NCBI RefSeq assembly: GCF_001949145.1
Contig: NW_019091641.1
Location: forward strand, 136,755 to 200,754
DNA: 64,000 nt
Direction of reading: 5' to 3'
Source of the DNA: Acanthaster planci
Taxonomy: Eukaryota > Echinodermata > Asteroidea > Valvatida > Acanthasteridae
The stretch's first letter is position 1; each line of letters opens with the position of its first letter. The notes beneath the pieces were generated by a model. The model ran no database searches. It saw only the letters and a program-made list of their open reading frames with translations, and was not told where the DNA came from. Below, one piece after another: positions 57,699 to 64,000 of the stretch. Made by a program: the position numbers and the translations under genes.

Positions 57699-58851
57699 TG
57701 GGCATAAAATAGGTGGTTGTTTTCAACAGCCCACTGTGGGGAAAAATCCTCAGGATGTGACGCGATTAACTTGTCACAAGAAAAAGGAGCAGTCTGTTTC
57801 CAATCACCAGGAATGGCCGAAATTCTGTTGTCAATGTGCAATGTGCAGACATCCATCTTATGGGGGTTAAATGTTATCAGCTTTGTGGACTCACTGTGAA
57901 GACCAAGCATGACTCCCTAAAAACCATGCACGCAAAACCCACACATCTGCAACTTGGCAAGCACAGAGGAATGCAATTGAAATGGACAAGTTACAAGGGG
58001 AGCCTTCGCAGCAGTTACCTGCAGCTAACGAGCCCAGACGTACAAGATTCAGATAAAAACCATTTCCTCGAAATATTTCTTCTCAGCTGACGAAAGGGTA
58101 CGGTTAATAACTCCCAAAAGCTTCTGTTACTGATCTTATAATGGTTTAGGATTCTTTCTGAATTCATCAAACTCGCAGGTTACTCGATTTTTTTATAGAA
58201 CATACAAAGCCCTTCAAAGGTATTGTTTGATTGTCTTCAATCTGTGATGTTTTGATTTTCTAACTATTACATCGGTAATAATGAGATAAGAATAATGATA
58301 AATAATAGCTCAACCAACGAGACTAGTGATTAGAATAAAATATTCCTATTAGATAACAAAACTTGGTTTGTTATGCCTTACAATTTAGATCCGCTTCAGA
58401 AGAATGTGACGTGACCATACACAATCAATCACTCACCTGTTAATAGGCCTAGGTAGGGAGAACTTATCGCTTTGCAAGTGTTTGTACTCCAAGCAAGATG
58501 AGGCCTTGTGGTCTATCTTAGTTCCAATTTTGAATCTTTCTCCACAAGTATTTCCACTCCTCTTGGTCCGAAAGAGCAGTCGGCGAATCGCTTCGGCTAC
58601 GCAGAGAAGACCGTTTGTCACCGTCACTTCCAAGCCCGATGAATGACTGCCCGAAGCAATGTGGACACCACCTGCAAGAAGGCGGCCCACAACTTGAACC
58701 CGCGCGCTCCTCACTCAAGAAGCACGTAAATAGGTCGTGACGAGGCCTAATTGGGTATGGTGTGAAATTGGGACCCGTTGACGCCCTCAAGCGTTGAGTG
58801 GTGTCACGCTATAATGCCCACTTTGGGATGAAATATCGGAAACTATGAATT

Positions 58852-58884
58852 CCCTGACTAGTACTCAGAATGTACTAGTCAGGG
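58852..58884. repeat. Perfect 13-bp hairpin
   Basis: CCCTGACTAGTAC and its exact reverse complement flank a seven-base loop. It is not followed by a T run and has no gene beside it. Confidence 0.85.
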
Positions 58885-61800
58885 ACTTTCAATAGAGTAT
58901 TATATCTGCCAGGAAAGTAGCAGATTTCGGACAGTTTTATACACGGAGGTATGGTTGTTGACATAGGCTGTATCACTGGCGTATCCAGCCTTAGGTGTGT
59001 GTGGGGGGATGCGATTACTTGGTTACTAGGTTGGCCAACTAAGTGGGTCACGCGATTAACAAATTAAAACCCTGTCAGTTGTGGGTTAATCGGCTTAGCC
59101 TAACTGTGTAGAGGATTTGTAACGATTATTTTAACCGTCGCCAGTTCCACAGAATGTATGATACTTCTCTCTCTGAAGACACCCTGAAGTATTCGTTTTT
59201 TTTACATGCAGAGCTAGGCAAAATGCACTGAACGGAACTTGGTTATTTATTATCGACAACTGTTTCTGTGGCATCCGTGTCTGATTTACATTTCGAAATT
59301 GGCCTCCTGCGGGAACAACTTCCACAGTGCTACAAATCAGACCTCGTTATTACACACACGAGAATTCTGCCATAGAATTTCAAGTTGTTTATAGCTTGGT
59401 TTGGAAAGTTTTTGTTGTCACACTGGCACATTGAAATGCCTCGGAGAAGATATATCCATTTCCAGGGACTCGCCTTGACATCTGGTAACCTAATAATGTA
59501 CCTTGAACACCGTGAAGTGGGCCAATATGCACTAAAGAGTTTGCTGTCGTGTGAGGGCAAACATTCAGAGCTTTGAGAAGCCGCCAGGAGTTCTCCGCAG
59601 TTCACACGAATGGTGCGAAATGTCACTGTGAGTGTGAAAAATGTTTATGAAGATGAACTCCCCGTAATCTGTTTGGAGTTGAATCAACGTTTGACACAGG
59701 ATTGCGAACTTGTCTACGTGACAAAAGCAATAGAGCCTGAAAGTAAAAAAGGTCACGCAGCAAGCTTCCGGAAACCTCACGCGGGCCTCCTATGGGGATT
59801 TCTCATGGGAGCGTCCTATCACGTTCGATAATTTTTGGAAGAATTATTATTAACTGAAACCACCCTCAGAAACACTCGTTTCGGAATTTTCCCTTTGTCC
59901 TACTCAAGTAATATCTTGGAAAAGTAACCTTGAGATGGGTAAAAAACGAATTTCGTTAACGACCTTTCACTTCTGATCAGTGTCGTTCCAAGGTCTCCTT
60001 GTTCTTGCACGTTTGTTTTCACTTCCCGTGCTTACGTGGAAAAGAATTGTACGACGTTGCAAAGATTTACCTACATGCAGTCGATGGGCTCTAGATTCAG
60101 TCGATTTGACCTGATGCAGTTCTTGTCACCAAAGGTAAAATTGTAATCTGTACATTAAAATTTTTCGAAAAAGCAGATTTGGTTTATGTTTGTTTTCTTA
60201 TAAATTACAAAATCCTTGAGATATTTTGTGCTATATTTATTTTGGCTTTACCAAAAGACTACCTTAAAGTATAAGTCCTAAATGTCATTTGCGTACGAGA
60301 GCACTGAATTACACTGTTTTTCGTGCATTTTAGATTTTAAGAAGTGATAGGTAAATATTTGGCAAGATATTTCTGTTTTAGGTCAATTAATTTTTCAGTT
60401 CCCTTTAATTAAATAAATTGATATGCTTTAAGAGTTTTAAGAAGTAACTGAACAAAACATCTTACCAATTCTAAAATTTCTGAACGTTATTTTTCCTAAC
60501 CAAGGGTTCCTGAAGCATGTCAGGCTATTCGCTTTCAAATGAGGCTGTAAATGAGAAAACAGAAGAAATGTATTTATTAATTTCTAACATTTAAATTACG
60601 GGAAGACAGAGGGAGTAAATCCTGGGCTGAGTATAACGAGCAGTGGCCAATCAATCAGGTCAGCAGCAGGAGATTAGGATCAGAAGAACTTTGGCAAAGA
60701 GTTGGTGGATTGCTTGGTATGCCTGCAGGCTTACTCGTAGAAATAACCTTTTTAGCTTAAGGGGAAAACATGAGATTCGAATTCCTTGCGATAAGGATTG
60801 AGAGGCGTTCTTTGTGCTGGTCGACGGGTCACGATGGTACTCGCCAAACAAATGCCAATAATTAGCCTCTTGCGAGTTAAAATTGAATAAAATCTGGTAC
60901 ACTGGGTTATCTGATTTCATATAAACAATTAAACATAACAACAAGCCAGTTCGTAATTGCGAATTGCGCATCCGCGAACGAACTTTTGCAAAGGTCATTT
61001 GCACATAAAACGAATTGATTTACGTGAAGCTATATTAATGCGAAATATCACCTTTTGGATGCTTTTCGATTTTACTTCAGTTTCGCTATGAACATTTGTC
61101 CCATTCAGTTTAAATAGGGTTATATTTTCTTGTAGTTATGCAGCAGTACGCCTATTCTTCTGATAGTTGCGTGGGATTTTCAAACTTTTTGAATTGTTCT
61201 TTTCCTTTTGTACTGACGGCCAGCCATAGTTCTAGCAGAGCAGACTTGTAGGAAAACCACGACAGTGACGTATAATGAGCAGCCTATTCACCCGAACTGG
61301 CTGCATCCCTTGGCCAGGATCGAGGCCGAAATCCGGAAATGTTCCATCACCAGAAACAATAGTTCTCTGGAGACAAATAGAAGAAATTCTCAACATGCGT
61401 TGGCAAACAACGTGGAGTAAAGTTCCGGATTATCATCGACCCGCTTTTTGTATGAATAGGCCTATGTTATGTGTCTTGATTTTCCCCGATGTTTAATCAA
61501 AAATCCATTACGGTGTGGTGTGACCGTTGGGATTGTGAGTGCACATCCAAATTTGGTGGCATCAAAAGACGAAAAAAGTCGATCCGTCTTTTAAAGTCAT
61601 TTCTCACAATACCCGACCGGATTTTTACGACGTGTTTTAGATGTAGTAATGATCATCATCAAACGACTAAGCTAAACTTTTCTTACTGTTGAAAATGCAA
61701 CGCAACGGTTATCCTTTTTTCTTCTCTCTCTGGCGGTGCGACTAATTTCAGTATAACCGTCACGAACGTAAAGGAATAGGCCTAGACAATGAACACATGC

Positions 61801-62736
61801 TACACCTTTTTCACTTGAACCTCAATTCGATAGGTACTATAGATATTTCTAGTTCTGCACAACGATGACAGGGAAGATTGCTCCACGGCACACACGATGG
61901 GATCTGAAAGTAAGGGACGCCGCGGGGAACAATCATTTCAAAAGATAAGGACCAAATTTCATAGATCGGTACGTTAAGCAGAAAAACGCAGAGTGATTTG
62001 TTGAGCGAAAACTAAGTAACCAATTGCAGTTAATGTGACACTTAGATCATGATAGCTTGGCCTGTGACATTTTCAGTGCTAAGAGAAAAGTACATCAGTG
62101 AGTGTGTGGCAGCGGTATGAAATTTGGCCCCAGATCTCAAAAAAGGGGAAGACATGTTGCCTCACCCCAATAACCAAATACTGCCGAAATACTCCCCTTT
62201 ATTGAGAGGTGCGTCTAGATCACGGCATTATATGAGTAAGAGCCACCCACATGATGATAAGAGAAACTTTATAGGGGGCCCTCCACCCCAAGTCTTCTAG
62301 GATTAAGGGATATCACCATGATCAAAGGTCTAGCTATGTTGAAAGAGTGTTAAAACGTAAATATGTCAGTAAAATTAAAGTTTGCTCTTTCAGTTTCTTA
62401 TGTGCTTGAAACAAAAAATGGATGTCCACAGGAGGTAGGCCTATGCAAACTGTAAGGTAAAGCCGTGTTTCCGAATCGCTTTGACTGCGACTTGAAATAA
62501 TATCAGTCTACATTAGTCGCTGCAGCTACTACGGTAATTTCAAGCCGCTGCCGAGTGCTAGTGGCGCATACTCTGCCGTGTGGGCTGATAACACACCCGC
62601 TGTATTATCACATTTCTCTGCAGTAGTATTATCACGATCGCTCTGCTCTTGAGGGCGCTGTTTCCCGCGAGCTCCGGGTACGGTTCGGGTGGCGTCGGTA
62701 TCAGTTTGATCGTCATATCAATCTGTCCGTGTGACC

Positions 62737-63721
62737 ATGGACGAGGAGGGCTGTTCGAGCGGGTTAACAATTATCGGCGAAATAAAAATTGACAAAGATG
62801 AGTTCATGAGATACCTAAATGGTGAAATTCCGTTCGCCGAATGGACTCAAGGACAAGAGGTAATGTATAACAGAAGCTACCTGCACTTGCAGAACTGTTA
62901 AAACCCAGTCTGTCCCATAGAAAGCGATGTCTACCCCTACGTTACCCCCAGAACTGTGACTATCAGACTGTGGGCTCCGACGTCCGGCCCCAAAATTTGT
63001 GGGGTCAACCAAAAAAAACCTGAAAAGTGCCGGACTCCCTAACATGACTACTCTCTCATTGTCAGCAGTGTGTCAGGGCTCCAATCTTTTTCTTGTTTTC
63101 CTTTCCTTTCAAATGAAAGCTGCGCACTATGATTGGTCACTAGTGCAGATGCTACAACCTTAATAACCCCAGCCAGATGCAGCACAGTGAAAAGGTGAAA
63201 AAAGGCATCAGGTGAAAAAAATCTGATGCACTTTGACTTTGGAGCTAGTCCTGTTGAGCAATGTCACTTTTTGGATCTTGTGGTGCGTGGCAGCTACAGA
63301 CTCCGAGGCTGTTTGACCTCGGGGAGAATTGACCTGCTGAATCTGAATTGACCTGCTGAATTGACCTGTAACAACACTGGGCAGGCAAGCCACTTTGAAA
63401 GACGATGCAGATGGATGTGTCTGGCAGGGTTTCTAACAGGCGTTAATAGTGTTAAAGCCAGAAACTCTTTTGTTATTGCCCTCCCAGTTGCTGGATGTCT
63501 TTGCCATCGATGACAATGCTCCCGAGTCTGTGGAAACCCAAGGAGAGCAAGATGGGGACATGGGAGAGAATGCCAGCGATGGAAGCGATGACGATGACAA
63601 GGGTGATGCAGTGGAATCAGCAGACGAGGATGAAGAGGATGAAGAGGAAGAAGATGATGGAGAGAAAGAGCCAGATGAGAAAGATGAGGAATACTTGCCT
63701 CATGGGACGAGGCTGCGGAAA
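62737..63721 (+). CDS. Unidentified protein with acidic second exon (5' part, runs off the right edge)
   Basis: Two candidate exons: 62737-62859 (41 codons, ATG in ACCATGG context, GTAATG donor) and 63488-63721 (CCTCCCAG acceptor, phase 0, weak GTCTGT donor). Exon 1 encodes MDEEGCSSGLTIIGEIKIDK and ends FAEWTQGQE. Exon 2 begins LLDVFAIDDNAPESVETQ and runs into a strongly Asp/Glu-rich stretch with DEEDEEEEDDG, then EYLPHGTRLRK. Long acidic tracts of this type are common in nuclear chromatin and transcription proteins, but I do not recognise the family and claim no function. The structure rests on splice phase and start context only. Later exons lie outside. Confidence 0.6.
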
Positions 63722-64000
63722 GGTCTGTGTTACGCTTTAGTCTTTACTCGGCGAGCAAGCAGTGTTTTGCTTGAAGTTTAGTCCATCATAAGTCCATCAC
63801 CAGTAGCATAGTTGCAAGTTTCAAAGTCAGAAGCTATTCAGATAAACTGTGGTAGTGACTTTCCTTTATCAACACTTATCGCCTGTTGCTTAAGTTGTGA
63901 GTGAACTTGTGATTTGACTTGTAATTGACTTGTGACCGACTCAGACTACACTGCTATCACTATGCTGTACCTCTTGAAAATGCCCTGTTGGCACTACTTT
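63722..64000. other. Probable intron of the acidic-protein gene
   Basis: No coding signal follows the putative exon 2 donor up to the window edge. Confidence 0.5.

Larger units (their letters stand above)
55157..62736. other. Long intergenic region right of the ligand genes
   Basis: Apart from the minisatellite (55660-55945), a 22-bp repeat near 56495-56545 (AATGC(T/C)CGCA, CATGGCTTCA), a MITE-like element (57530-57698) and a 13-bp hairpin (58852-58884), I see no gene. A minus-strand frame at 57611-57910 has protein-like composition but partly overlaps the MITE. Confidence 0.55.

Noticed and set aside
58433-58790. Overlapping minus-strand open frames of 90-93 codons
   Set aside because: They have no recognisable domain, signal peptide or splice context; I see nothing beyond chance length.

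Overview
The window is animal nuclear DNA. It holds intron-rich genes with GT-AG exons in compatible phases, AT-rich introns, and many small inverted-repeat and tRNA-derived repeats. I read it as an invertebrate deuterostome, most likely an echinoderm such as a sea star. That rests on the gene set (NOX5, GILT, MMACHC, neurotrophin-like ligands), the compact 4-13 exon structures, and the frequent palindromes TACATGTA and TAGGCCTA. It is inference; no species is proven here.

Layout. (1) 540-2949, minus: the first three coding exons of mitochondrial succinyl-CoA:3-ketoacid CoA transferase (OXCT1/SCOT); the rest lies left of the window. (2) 6799-11661, minus: a complete five-exon GILT (IFI30-type lysosomal thiol reductase) gene. 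(3) 12080-15375, plus: a complete four-exon MMACHC gene, divergent from GILT across a 418-bp shared promoter that carries M-box/CLEAR-like E-boxes. (4) 17417-24200, minus: a complete nine-exon phosphoglucomutase-1 gene, convergent with MMACHC. (5) 26993-44316, minus: a complete 13-exon NOX5-type NADPH oxidase (965 residues as reconstructed) with EF-hands and an unusually long Ser/Pro-rich insertion between the FAD- and NADPH-binding halves. (6) 49754-55047, plus: two tandem two-exon paralogues encoding secreted, furin-processed, four-cysteine neurotrophin/Spaetzle-like ligands. A decayed third copy of their exon 2 lies at 47674-47860. (7) 62737 to the right edge, plus: the start of an unidentified gene with a very acidic second exon.

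How the genes relate: OXCT1, PGM1 and MMACHC are housekeeping metabolic genes (ketone, glucose-phosphate and cobalamin metabolism). GILT and NOX5 are lysosomal and oxidant host-defence enzymes. The tandem ligand genes look like a locally duplicating secreted signal family. Nothing suggests an operon; each gene has its own introns and spacing.

Mobile DNA: there are several MITE-like elements with terminal inverted repeats. One is pressed against the OXCT1 start codon, one in MMACHC intron 1 has a 9-bp target duplication, and one at 48.2 kb has a 6-bp target duplication and internal TTTAAA palindromes. There are also two tRNA-like SINE heads and several short tandem repeats. Exon boundaries were placed by hand from splice consensus, reading phase and remembered family alignments; no alignment or transcript data were available.
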